Below are positions 16,881 to 23,561 of a DNA stretch of 35,983 nt, in pieces. Source of the DNA: a virus. Each line of letters opens with the position of its first letter. Position 1 is the first letter of the stretch. The stretch spans positions 1-35,983 of IMG/VR virus record IMGVR_UViG_3300037493_001493; one strand, 5' to 3'. Both the position numbers and the translations under genes were made by a program. The notes under the pieces were generated by a model that made no database searches, was not told the origin of the DNA, and saw only the letters and a program-made list of their open reading frames with translations.

Positions 16881-17439
16881 GCCAAAGAGAGGCAGACCAA
16901 AAAAAGAAATTGTAACCACTGAGACATTCACCGAGGTGGCCCGACATGATTGGAACTCCGAGAATGAGTGCGGCCTATTCATGTCAAGCCTTATCAAGAT
17001 GAGCAAGTACATAACGGTACTTGAGATTGGAGTATTCGAAGGGGAGACATCGCAGCACCTTATCAAGGCATTGCCAAAGGGTGGGCAGTATATTGGCATT
17101 GACATCAACGACTATCGCACAGATGCCACCAAGTTATACATGGCTGAGGGTGGAAAGTCGATTGACTTCATCCTGGGCAATTCATTGGATGAATTGGATA
17201 AGCTGCCTAAGAATCACTTTGACCTTATCTTCATTGATGGAGATCATAGCTTCGGACATGTGCTGCAAGAGTTTAAGCTGGTTGAGAAGTTGGTAAGCCG
17301 TGGCGGTGTGATTATATTACATGACACTATTCACTTGGACGGTCCTCGTAAGCTTGTCGAATACGCAGCAACTTATAATTATAATAACGTAACGCTCAAC
17401 ACCACTGAAGGTAGAGGGCTCTCAATACTACACCGATGA
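16867..17439 (+). CDS. Class I SAM-dependent methyltransferase
   Basis: This 190-aa enzyme shows the Rossmann-fold order. Motif I is VLEIGVFEGETSQHL near residues 51-65, then YIGIDIND near 76, FDLIFIDGDHS near 117 and GGVIILHDT near 142. These match the Methyltransf_24-like group. The N-terminus is basic with KPKRGRPKK, an AT-hook-like segment. It overlaps the glycosyltransferase by 14 nt, so the two are probably translated together. It may methylate a sugar or protein rather than DNA, since no DPPY-type box is present. The substrate is unknown. Confidence 0.75.
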   Translation: MENDKPKRGRPKKEIVTTETFTEVARHDWNSENECGLFMSSLIKMSKYITVLEIGVFEGETSQHLIKALPKGGQYIGIDINDYRTDATKLYMAEGGKSIDFILGNSLDELDKLPKNHFDLIFIDGDHSFGHVLQEFKLVEKLVSRGGVIILHDTIHLDGPRKLVEYAATYNYNNVTLNTTEGRGLSILHR

Positions 17440-17510
17440 AACCAAACTACTGTCGCACTAAGAATTGTGGATCTAACATAATGGAAAGACCCAATGGCAC
17501 TAAGCTCTGA
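17436..17510 (+). CDS. Possible 24-residue micro-ORF before the portal gene
   Basis: The frame starts in an ATGA overlap with the methyltransferase stop and ends in TGA at 17508-17510, overlapping the portal ATG at 17494. It encodes a short peptide with CRTKNCGSN. The double coupling matches this genome's habit and fills an otherwise 54-nt gap. It is too short for confidence and may only serve to carry ribosomes to the portal start. Confidence 0.3.
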   Translation: MKPNYCRTKNCGSNIMERPNGTKL

Positions 17511-19401
17511 GGACATTAACAAAATCGTGAACCGGTTCGCCGCCAAGCGAAAGAATTGGGAGCAGATGGCAAACTCATCTCCAATCAATCCTATCACTAA
17601 GCAGCGAGCATCGACTCAGTATCCAGAATATTGGAGCGGTTACAACTTTGCCGCTAAGATGTATGACAGCATCTTGCCGCATAGCCGCTCCGATGTTTAT
17701 CCTGAGCACTTGCTTTCGGTGCGTGCTCCAAACCAAACGGATGCACAAGCGTTGTATATCAAGGCTAACTACAAGGCAACAACCTTAAGTGTGTTTGAGG
17801 ACTTCAGAGCAACCATCAGCAGAGCATTCGCCGATCAGAACTGGAGCATCAGATACTCGGCTGAGATAGACTCGAGATTTGGCGAAGAGACATTTCAGCG
17901 GTATGTGAACACTGAGATTGAGAAGTTCGGCTCCTTGGAGATGTTCGTTAAGAATATGCTTCCAACGCTGAAGCTTGTTGATGCCAATGGTATAATCGCC
18001 ATTTATCCCGATGACATCGAGTACTTGGATGACGAAGAGTTTGAGGAGCCTGTAATGGGCAACGAGCTACTTCGCCCAATGCCGACCTACTACAACTGCA
18101 AGAACATTGTAGGGCAGAAGTTCGGTGAGTATTACTTGGTAATCAGCGACGACCATAGCTACGTGAAGAACGGCAGCAAGATGGAAGAGAGCGGCATTGT
18201 GCTGTACCTTTACGACTCTGATGCCATCTATAAGATTGAGCAGACAGGTAAGAAGGGTGACATGACATTCGGTGAGCCAGTGCTTTACTTTCAGCACAAC
18301 CTTGGCTATGTGCCTTGCATCAAGCTGATGGGATCACCTCAACTTATTGCTGATGAGATTGCATTCCAATCGCCATTCATCACAGCCGTTCCACTATTGG
18401 ACCAGGTTGTGCTCGATGAGTCATACTTGCAGATGAGCAAGGCAACAAGTGCGTTCCCATTTATGGTTGCACTTGGCGAGATATGCGAGTTCATTGACCG
18501 CGAAGGTAACAAATGTAATGACGGGCAGATATTCGATCCGATCAATGGAGGCTATCGCGGCTGTTCTTCATGCGGAGGCAGCGGAGTAAAGAGCCGATTC
18601 AGTCCAACGGGTATGCTCTTGATAAAGCCAAAGACATCACTAAGCGAAGGAGACAGCGGACTCAGCGGCGAGTACCTTAAGTTCGTAAGTCCTCCGATGG
18701 ATACGCTGAAGTTCTTGCGCGATGAGATTGAGCAGCAGATGGCTAAGGCAAGACGCATCCTGCATCTTCCATCGAGCGATGAAAGTGGAACTATCGGAGA
18801 GGCATCGACTGCAACAGGAAGCTTGAATAAGCTCCGCGCATTGTACGCATTCGTGAAGCCAATCTCTGACCAGTTGTTCACCATCTATGAGTTCTGCTTG
18901 GTGACAATGGGGCGCATGAGATATGGCGATTTGTTTGGCGGTGTCAACTTAGTTTATCCGACATCATTCGATATCAGTACACCAAGCGACTACCTTGCTA
19001 TCATCAGCGAAGGAGTGAAGGCAGGAGTGCCGCCTGCGGTAACATACAGCAACGTGTATAACTACATCAGAGCAATCAACTACACAGACGAAGAGAGCAG
19101 TGCTCTATTCGAGCTGATTGTTAATGCTGACGAGTTGCTACTTATGAGCAACGCTGATGTGCTTGCTAGACTTGCAAGTGGCACGGTTGAGAAGTGGCAA
19201 GATGTTCTGCACAATTCAGCACCTCAACTGGTGATGGAGCTGATGCGTGACTACATCGCAACAGAGGAAGCACCGAAGTTCTTTGACCTACCGATGAGCC
19301 AACAGATTGCAGCACTCAGAGCGAAGGCAGCGGAGAAGATTGCAGTTACACTGGATCCAATTGCACAAGCACAACAGACTCTACTAAATGGCATCGTTTG
19401 A
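17494..19401 (+). CDS. Portal protein
   Basis: This 635-aa protein precedes the MuF-like minor head gene and has portal-like size and mixed composition. The region around residues 425-470 (EQQMAKARRILHLP, ASTATGSLNKLRALYAFV) resembles the stem-helix region of portals. It has an unusual cysteine-rich insert at about residues 330-365, with CEF, then KCND, then CSSCGGSGVK, similar to the CxxCxGxG of DnaJ-type zinc sites. The portal forms the dodecameric DNA channel at one capsid vertex. It overlaps the minor head gene by 14 nt. The call rests on position, size and the helical stem-like part. Confidence 0.72.
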   Translation: MALSSEDINKIVNRFAAKRKNWEQMANSSPINPITKQRASTQYPEYWSGYNFAAKMYDSILPHSRSDVYPEHLLSVRAPNQTDAQALYIKANYKATTLSVFEDFRATISRAFADQNWSIRYSAEIDSRFGEETFQRYVNTEIEKFGSLEMFVKNMLPTLKLVDANGIIAIYPDDIEYLDDEEFEEPVMGNELLRPMPTYYNCKNIVGQKFGEYYLVISDDHSYVKNGSKMEESGIVLYLYDSDAIYKIEQTGKKGDMTFGEPVLYFQHNLGYVPCIKLMGSPQLIADEIAFQSPFITAVPLLDQVVLDESYLQMSKATSAFPFMVALGEICEFIDREGNKCNDGQIFDPINGGYRGCSSCGGSGVKSRFSPTGMLLIKPKTSLSEGDSGLSGEYLKFVSPPMDTLKFLRDEIEQQMAKARRILHLPSSDESGTIGEASTATGSLNKLRALYAFVKPISDQLFTIYEFCLVTMGRMRYGDLFGGVNLVYPTSFDISTPSDYLAIISEGVKAGVPPAVTYSNVYNYIRAINYTDEESSALFELIVNADELLLMSNADVLARLASGTVEKWQDVLHNSAPQLVMELMRDYIATEEAPKFFDLPMSQQIAALRAKAAEKIAVTLDPIAQAQQTLLNGIV

Positions 19402-20338
19402 TGAACTTGTTAAGCGTAAGATTAAGCTGCTCGAGACTGTGCCGGAGAGTATTGTTACGGCGGCAGAAAAGGCACAGCGAGATGCGTGGCGCAAACTTGC
19501 TCCGCTTCTCGCAGAGATGGATGTTGATGCAACAGGCAACATCAGACAGACCGAGGATAACATACGAAGAATTGGACTGATAACAGAGGAGCTCAACAAG
19601 GTGCTTGCAGGCGGCGAATATAAAGACGCTGTTCAATCCTTCTTGAGCTCCATCGATGAAGGTGTGCAGCTCACCGATGACATTGCCAAGAAGATTGACA
19701 GCAACTTCCAACCCGACAATGTTCAGAAGCAGCTCCTTGCAATATCCAAGCAGAATGCAATCAATGCCTTCTTTGGCTCGGGGCTGCGCGACAATGTAAC
19801 CGTTCCATTCCTTGAGCAGCTCACAGCAAATGTTGCCGCCCGTGCTCCACTTAACCAAGCAGTGAAGGCATTGCAAGGAGTGATTGAGGGAACAGAGACA
19901 ACAGACGGCAGGCTACTTGCCAACGTGCGCACAACTGCCAACACTGCTCAAGCCATTGCCGACAGAAGCTATGCGGCGGCGGTGAATGAGGAACTCGGCA
20001 TTGAATACTTCCAATACCTGGGCGGCGAGATACCTACCACAAGACCGTTCTGCGAACATCGCGAAGGTGCTATTTTCCATCGTAAGGAGATTGAGGCTTG
20101 GGGCGATGGCGAGAACAGCGCAGGCATCAACGACATTCGCAATGGCACATGGGATGGGCGCATCGATGGCACTGACTCACGCAGCATCTTCACCTTTGTT
20201 GGTGGTTGGAACTGCCGCCACTTTCTTGTTCCAGTGATATCTCAGCGTGTGCCTGCCACAGTTAAAGCAAGAGCAGAAGCTGAGGGGTATGCAACACCAC
20301 CAAGACCAAGAGGCGGAGCTCAGGCACTTACGGCTTGA
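19388..20338 (+). CDS. Minor head protein, MuF/SPP1 gp7-like
   Basis: This 316-aa protein is helical for the first 220 residues. It ends with the signature of the MuF family: YFQYLGGEIPTTRPFCEHREG followed by FTFVGGWNCRHFLVPV. Two cysteines and the histidines in those segments are typical of this fold. The family binds the portal and is packed in small numbers in the head, where some members are ejected with DNA. It follows the portal with a 14-nt overlap. No fused toxin domain is present. Confidence 0.8.
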   Translation: MASFDELVKRKIKLLETVPESIVTAAEKAQRDAWRKLAPLLAEMDVDATGNIRQTEDNIRRIGLITEELNKVLAGGEYKDAVQSFLSSIDEGVQLTDDIAKKIDSNFQPDNVQKQLLAISKQNAINAFFGSGLRDNVTVPFLEQLTANVAARAPLNQAVKALQGVIEGTETTDGRLLANVRTTANTAQAIADRSYAAAVNEELGIEYFQYLGGEIPTTRPFCEHREGAIFHRKEIEAWGDGENSAGINDIRNGTWDGRIDGTDSRSIFTFVGGWNCRHFLVPVISQRVPATVKARAEAEGYATPPRPRGGAQALTA

Positions 20339-20365
20339 AGGTTGTATATACGAATGTTTTTATCG

Positions 20366-20393
20366 GGTATAAGTAGTTATGTGCTATTATACC
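20366..20393. terminator. Weak inverted repeat between convergent genes
   Basis: GGTATAA at 20366-20372 pairs with TTATACC at 20387-20393 around a 14-nt loop. It lies between the minor head gene (+) and the end of the minus-strand cassette and overlaps the latter's stop codon. Neither side has a good T-run, so it is at best a weak or factor-dependent terminator. Confidence 0.3.
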
Positions 20394-20689
20394 AACGTGG
20401 GTAGTTCGCACCAATAGGTCACTTCTTCAATCTTAGTTCCTTTTTCCGTAAGCCAAAAAAATTGACCTTTATCTCTAAAATCTAAACCATCTTCAAGGTC
20501 GTTCATTTCGCAAACGTGCCATCCTCTAACATCATATTGCATTTTATCAATTCCACTTACTAAAACATACTTTCCGTATTCGGGCAAGTCTGCGTAAGTT
20601 TCAATTTTTTTTGGCTGAGAAATAACAGCACATAACATCGGTTTGGCTAAATTGCCGTTTTGTTCTTCGTTTGAAAGTTTATCTTTCAT
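20387..20689 (-). CDS. Hypothetical protein, DUF551-like ending, minus-strand cassette
   Basis: This 100-aa protein is the second gene of a minus-strand pair and starts in an ATGA overlap with the membrane-protein gene. It contains aromatic and charged segments (PEYGKYVLVSGIDKM, KGQFFWLTEKGTK) and ends in EEVTYWCELPTL. That ending resembles the terminal VTHWMPLP pattern of DUF551-type small proteins often carried by phages. Its function is unknown. The region is more AT-rich than the flanking structural genes, which suggests separate acquisition. Confidence 0.6.
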   Translation of the reverse strand: MKDKLSNEEQNGNLAKPMLCAVISQPKKIETYADLPEYGKYVLVSGIDKMQYDVRGWHVCEMNDLEDGLDFRDKGQFFWLTEKGTKIEEVTYWCELPTLV

Positions 20690-21216
20690 AGCTTCCCCAA
20701 TAGTTGTGATTCGATAGATTTAAGCTCCGAGTTTAAAAATTCAAACTTGTTAGCCATTTCATTGCAAAGATTAACTGCTTGGTTAGCTTTAATAATTGCC
20801 TCATGTTTATCCATATCTCTTTGAGTCTGCAAGTTATATACTCTTTGTGAGTATTCCTTTTTTGTTTTCTCCAATTCAATTATTTTAGAATCAAGCAATC
20901 TTATTTTTTCATCTCTTTCATTTATTTTATGAAGAGAAGATTTATATTTTATTTCCAATTCAATTAATTTAGAATTGCTTAAATCAAGATTTGATTTTTT
21001 AAGTTTATTAAATTTTAAATCTTGATCATTAATTTGATTTTTAAAATCAACATTCTTATTTTTTAAAATTTGATTTTCTTTTTTTAATTTGTCAAGTGCT
21101 GATGCACAATCTTTAATTATAATATTTAAAGATTTATTTTTATCAGTGTAATCTATTAAGATTATCAAAAATATAATTGAGATTATTAAAAGCATTACAA
21201 TTATTGCTGTTTCCAT
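20686..21216 (-). CDS. Single-pass membrane protein with long coiled coil
   Basis: This 176-aa protein has an N-terminal membrane helix (residues about 4-24, AIIVMLLIISIIFLIILI). A Lys/Glu/Leu/Ile-rich coiled coil follows for most of the remainder, with heptad-like KLKKENQILKNKN and KIRLLDSKIIELEKTK. I set the start at 21216 rather than the longer frame to 21294. The minus-strand promoter element (21238-21245) lies between the two, so the longer start would be untranscribed. Candidate roles are superinfection exclusion, surface or spanin-like function. The gene is strongly AT-rich and opposes all its neighbours. Confidence 0.65.
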   Translation of the reverse strand: METAIIVMLLIISIIFLIILIDYTDKNKSLNIIIKDCASALDKLKKENQILKNKNVDFKNQINDQDLKFNKLKKSNLDLSNSKLIELEIKYKSSLHKINERDEKIRLLDSKIIELEKTKKEYSQRVYNLQTQRDMDKHEAIIKANQAVNLCNEMANKFEFLNSELKSIESQLLGKL

Positions 21217-21237
21217 GTTTAGGGGTTTTAGTTTCCG

Positions 21238-21245
21238 CAAATCTA
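21238..21245 (-). promoter_or_regulatory. Minus-strand promoter, TTG-N19-TAGATTTG
   Basis: On the minus strand TAGATTTG occupies 21245-21238 and TTG occupies 21267-21265, with a 19-nt spacer. This is the best full match to the Bacteroidota promoter in the window. It would start transcription about 15 nt before the ATG at 21216 and drive the two-gene minus-strand cassette. Confidence 0.65.
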
Positions 21246-21253
21246 AAACATTA

Positions 21254-21300
21254 TTTTGATTAAGCAATGCACATTGTAAATATATTTTACGCAATCAAAA
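21254..21300. promoter_or_regulatory. Cluster of inverted repeats between divergent promoters
   Basis: Three dyads lie between the minus-strand and plus-strand promoters. TTTTGATT (21254-21261) is inverted as AATCAAAA (21293-21300). CAATG-CA-CATTG spans 21265-21276. GTAAA-n5-TTTAC spans 21276-21290. They overlap the upstream parts of both promoters, so they are candidate operators that could switch the two directions. No adjacent repressor gene is recognised. Confidence 0.5.
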
Positions 21301-21306
21301 GTTTAC

Positions 21307-21314
21307 TATCTTTG
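21307..21314 (+). promoter_or_regulatory. Promoter -7 element, TATCTTTG
   Basis: TATCTTTG matches TAnnTTTG and lies 4 nt before the ATG at 21319. Transcripts would be nearly leaderless for that start, or have about 15 nt of leader for the in-frame ATG at 21334. It would drive the small gene and the scaffold gene. No TTG is present at the normal spacing. Confidence 0.5.
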
Positions 21315-21318
21315 CTTC

Positions 21319-21540
21319 ATGACTTATTACATCATGAGCGATGGCACTATTAAGCGTGCCGCTGATGTACTCGCTAAAGAACTTATTAAGCGAGGGGCAA
21401 GGGAATTGAAACTAATACCAATAACAATAGACTATGGCAATCAAACAGGAGGAAGCACTGGAGCTGATCAAGTTCCTCAACCTCGAAGAAGCAGCGGATC
21501 TCGAAGCCGCAAAAGAAAAGTTCCAAGAAAATTGGATTAA
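21319..21540 (+). CDS. Small hypothetical protein before the scaffold
   Basis: This frame of 73 codons begins with a protein-like segment (DGTIKRAADVLAKELIKRG). Its last 36 codons overlap the scaffold gene by 107 nt and read as Arg/Ser-rich, as shadow frames do. The start may be at 21319 or 21334. The small N-terminal half may be real, with the tail tolerated because of the overlap. Alternatively the frame may mainly be a leader for the scaffold. Confidence 0.4.
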   Translation: MTYYIMSDGTIKRAADVLAKELIKRGARELKLIPITIDYGNQTGGSTGADQVPQPRRSSGSRSRKRKVPRKLD

Positions 21541-22255
21541 GCAAGAAGAAGTTAGCGGCAAGATTGGAAAGCTTACGGGCACAATCGCCAACGCTACACG
21601 CAAGGCATTTGAGCCGTTCGGCATTGTGCTAACTGACGAAGACTTCAAGGGGCAGAAGGTTGAGGAAGTTATCCGCAACGCATCGGAGAAAGCAAAGAGC
21701 GAGTTCGAGAAGCAGCGCGAAGATTGGGAGAAGCGTGCATCTGGCAACGGCAGTGAGGCACTGCTGCAAGAGTGGGAGAAAAAGTACAAGACACTTGAGC
21801 GCAAGAGCAACGAGCTTGACTCCGCAAGGCAAGATGTGATGAATCAGTTCGAGCAGTACAAGGTGCAAGTTGCAACAGACATCAAAACGAGCAAGATCAA
21901 CAGCTCATTTGAAAAGGAGCTCAGCGCATTAAAGCTTGACCCAAGTGTTAACGAGTACACTATTCGTGGCTTTAAGTCGGCAGTCACAGATAAGTATGCA
22001 ATCGACCTTGAAGAAGATGGCGCATTTGTAGTGAAGGATAAGTCAACAGGCGAGCGGCTTAAGAGCAAGGAGAAAGCAGGCTCATTCCTATCAATGAGCG
22101 ATGTGCTAATAAGAGAGGCAACAGAGGCAGGCATCATCCAAAAGAATCCACATGCAGGGAGCAAATTCCCGGCACGCAATCCATTGATACCTCAACTCGA
22201 AGCAGCATCAGAGAAAAAACTTAAGGGAATTAATCCGAGGTTCTACCAAAAATAG
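21434..22255 (+). CDS. Capsid scaffolding protein
   Basis: This 273-aa protein is highly charged and helical, with a long coiled coil at about residues 10-150 (EEALELIKFLNLEEA, EQYKVQVATDIKTSK). It lies directly upstream of the major capsid gene, the standard position for a scaffold in tailed phages. It has a weakly conserved C-terminus (KNPHAGSKFPARNPLIPQ). No protease motif was seen here or beside it, so the scaffold may leave intact. It ends at the terminator that precedes the capsid gene. Confidence 0.75.
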   Translation: MAIKQEEALELIKFLNLEEAADLEAAKEKFQENWIKQEEVSGKIGKLTGTIANATRKAFEPFGIVLTDEDFKGQKVEEVIRNASEKAKSEFEKQREDWEKRASGNGSEALLQEWEKKYKTLERKSNELDSARQDVMNQFEQYKVQVATDIKTSKINSSFEKELSALKLDPSVNEYTIRGFKSAVTDKYAIDLEEDGAFVVKDKSTGERLKSKEKAGSFLSMSDVLIREATEAGIIQKNPHAGSKFPARNPLIPQLEAASEKKLKGINPRFYQK

Positions 22256-22263
22256 TATATTTG
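22256..22263 (+). promoter_or_regulatory. TATATTTG element before the capsid terminator
   Basis: TATATTTG fits TAnnTTTG and begins right after the scaffold stop codon. A transcript from it would run about 50 nt into the terminator at 22289-22321. It has no good TTG upstream and may be a chance match or the start of a very short RNA. Confidence 0.3.
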
Positions 22264-22288
22264 CATTGGGGATTTTAATTGTTTTTAG

Positions 22289-22321
22289 AGCCGCGCTTGT
22301 TATGAGTGCGGCTTTTTTTTT
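22289..22321 (+). terminator. Rho-independent terminator upstream of the major capsid gene
   Basis: AGCCGC (22289-22294) pairs with GCGGCT (22308-22313) and is followed by an unbroken run of T to 22321. It ends the scaffold transcript. A promoter -7 element starts 9 nt after the stem. Confidence 0.8.
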
Positions 22322-22322
22322 A

Positions 22323-22330
22323 TACCTTTG
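22323..22330 (+). promoter_or_regulatory. Major capsid promoter, TACCTTTG
   Basis: TACCTTTG matches TAnnTTTG and begins 9 nt after the terminator stem. A TTG at 22297-22299, inside the hairpin loop, lies 23 nt upstream. It gives a leader of about 100 nt before the capsid ATG at 22439. The arrangement is repeated at 23509-23545. Confidence 0.65.
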
Positions 22331-22438
22331 TCTTTCTCTATGGTAGTCGGCAGGACTTCAGCTGCAAAAACGTAGGCATCAATGCAACAGCCTTCAGAAT
22401 AAGTTGCAATAAATTCTACATTACAAACGACTATTATC

Positions 22439-23482
22439 ATGTCTATTTCAAGAATACTTTCCGAATGCCCTAATGTGCAAATGTCACTGGGCGAATTATT
22501 TTTAGAAGTTGGTCAACGCGAGCAGCTTCCTTTCCTTGAATTCTTATTGTCTCCTGAGAACTCGAAGTTAATCCGCACAGAGGTTGCTCCAGGTAACGGG
22601 AAACTTAAGACGGTTGAAGCTCGTTGGATTCAGCGTTTGCCTGAGACGGAAGTTGAAGAAGGTGCAAACATCTTGACTTGTACTTCTGAGAACACGTATG
22701 GCGATTCAACTGCAACATACACTGTTGAAACTACCGACACTTACACTGCATCTCAGATTATCAATGCAGCGGAAATCGCTCGTCATTGCCAAGAGAACAG
22801 CCGTTACGTGCTTGAGTCAATCATGCGCTTGATGGATGTATTAGATCGCAAGATTGCATCTGCCGCAGCTGTTCAAGCTGTTGCTGCAATTGGTAACTGG
22901 GGAACTGAGGTTGAAGGTTTCTACACAGTTACTTCTGATTGCTTAGAGATTGAAACAATGGCAGGCACTAACGAGCCGAACGCATTTGCTATCGCTGACA
23001 TTCAGCAAGCAACACGCATGGCTAACTACCCAGGTGCACCAATCGCATTCGGTGGAGCAGCGATGCAGCGTTACGCAAACGCAATGGCAGCAGGATGCTG
23101 CACTCAGTACGGCATTGACTTACTTGCAATCACTCAGCAGAACGGTTTCGGCTTTGCTTATGATGCTCGTTTGGCAGCTGCTCAATCTTCACAGAACAAG
23201 GCGTTGGTAACAACAGCAGGAGCAATCCAGTGGTTGTCATTCAACTTAGCTGAGTGGAACACTGGCATCACTCCAACAGCAGGAAGCAACTACTCTAAGA
23301 CGTTGGTGTTCACACCGGCAGGAGTTCCAGTTGACTTGACTATGAAGGATGATTGCGGTAACTTGTCAATCGTAATGACTACGACTGGAGTAATTGCAAC
23401 ATTGCCGACTGATATCTATGAGGCTTCTGATAAGTATGCAGGTGTTAACTACGTTAACTGTGTGTCTATCGTAAACCCATAA
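22439..23482 (+). CDS. Major capsid protein
   Basis: This 347-aa protein lies between scaffold and neck genes. It is flanked by terminators and has its own promoter and a leader of about 100 nt, as expected for the most abundant virion protein. It is rich in Ala, Thr and Asn, with few basic clusters. A central helix-rich part (CQENSRYVLESIMRLMDVLD) could be the HK97-fold spine helix. The segments NEPNAFAIADIQQATRMANY and AMQRYANAMAAGCC resemble those of other Bacteroidota phage capsid proteins. I infer the HK97 fold; it is not proved by motif. Confidence 0.78.
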   Translation: MSISRILSECPNVQMSLGELFLEVGQREQLPFLEFLLSPENSKLIRTEVAPGNGKLKTVEARWIQRLPETEVEEGANILTCTSENTYGDSTATYTVETTDTYTASQIINAAEIARHCQENSRYVLESIMRLMDVLDRKIASAAAVQAVAAIGNWGTEVEGFYTVTSDCLEIETMAGTNEPNAFAIADIQQATRMANYPGAPIAFGGAAMQRYANAMAAGCCTQYGIDLLAITQQNGFGFAYDARLAAAQSSQNKALVTTAGAIQWLSFNLAEWNTGITPTAGSNYSKTLVFTPAGVPVDLTMKDDCGNLSIVMTTTGVIATLPTDIYEASDKYAGVNYVNCVSIVNP

Positions 23483-23508
23483 TCGGATAAGTGCAACAAT
23501 GAAAATAG

Positions 23509-23534
23509 GGAGAGGTGCAAGCCTCTCCTTTTTT
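23509..23534 (+). terminator. Rho-independent terminator after the major capsid gene
   Basis: GGAGAGG (23509-23515) pairs with CCTCTCC (23522-23528) around a 6-nt loop, followed by six T. It ends the capsid transcript 27 nt after the stop codon. The next promoter element starts 9 nt after the stem. Confidence 0.85.
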
Positions 23535-23537
23535 ATT

Positions 23538-23545
23538 TATCTTTG
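23538..23545 (+). promoter_or_regulatory. Promoter -7 element, TATCTTTG
   Basis: TATCTTTG matches TAnnTTTG and is followed by TC, as is the capsid promoter. It sits 9 nt downstream of the terminator stem and 16 nt upstream of the ATG at 23562. It would drive the long structural operon that follows. Confidence 0.6.
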
Positions 23546-23561
23546 TCAAAATTAAAACTCA

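Noticed and set aside
19346-19876. 176-codon minus-strand frame over the minor head gene
   Set aside because: It is the antisense shadow of a gene with a clear MuF signature, its protein has no recognisable pattern, and it lacks a promoter.
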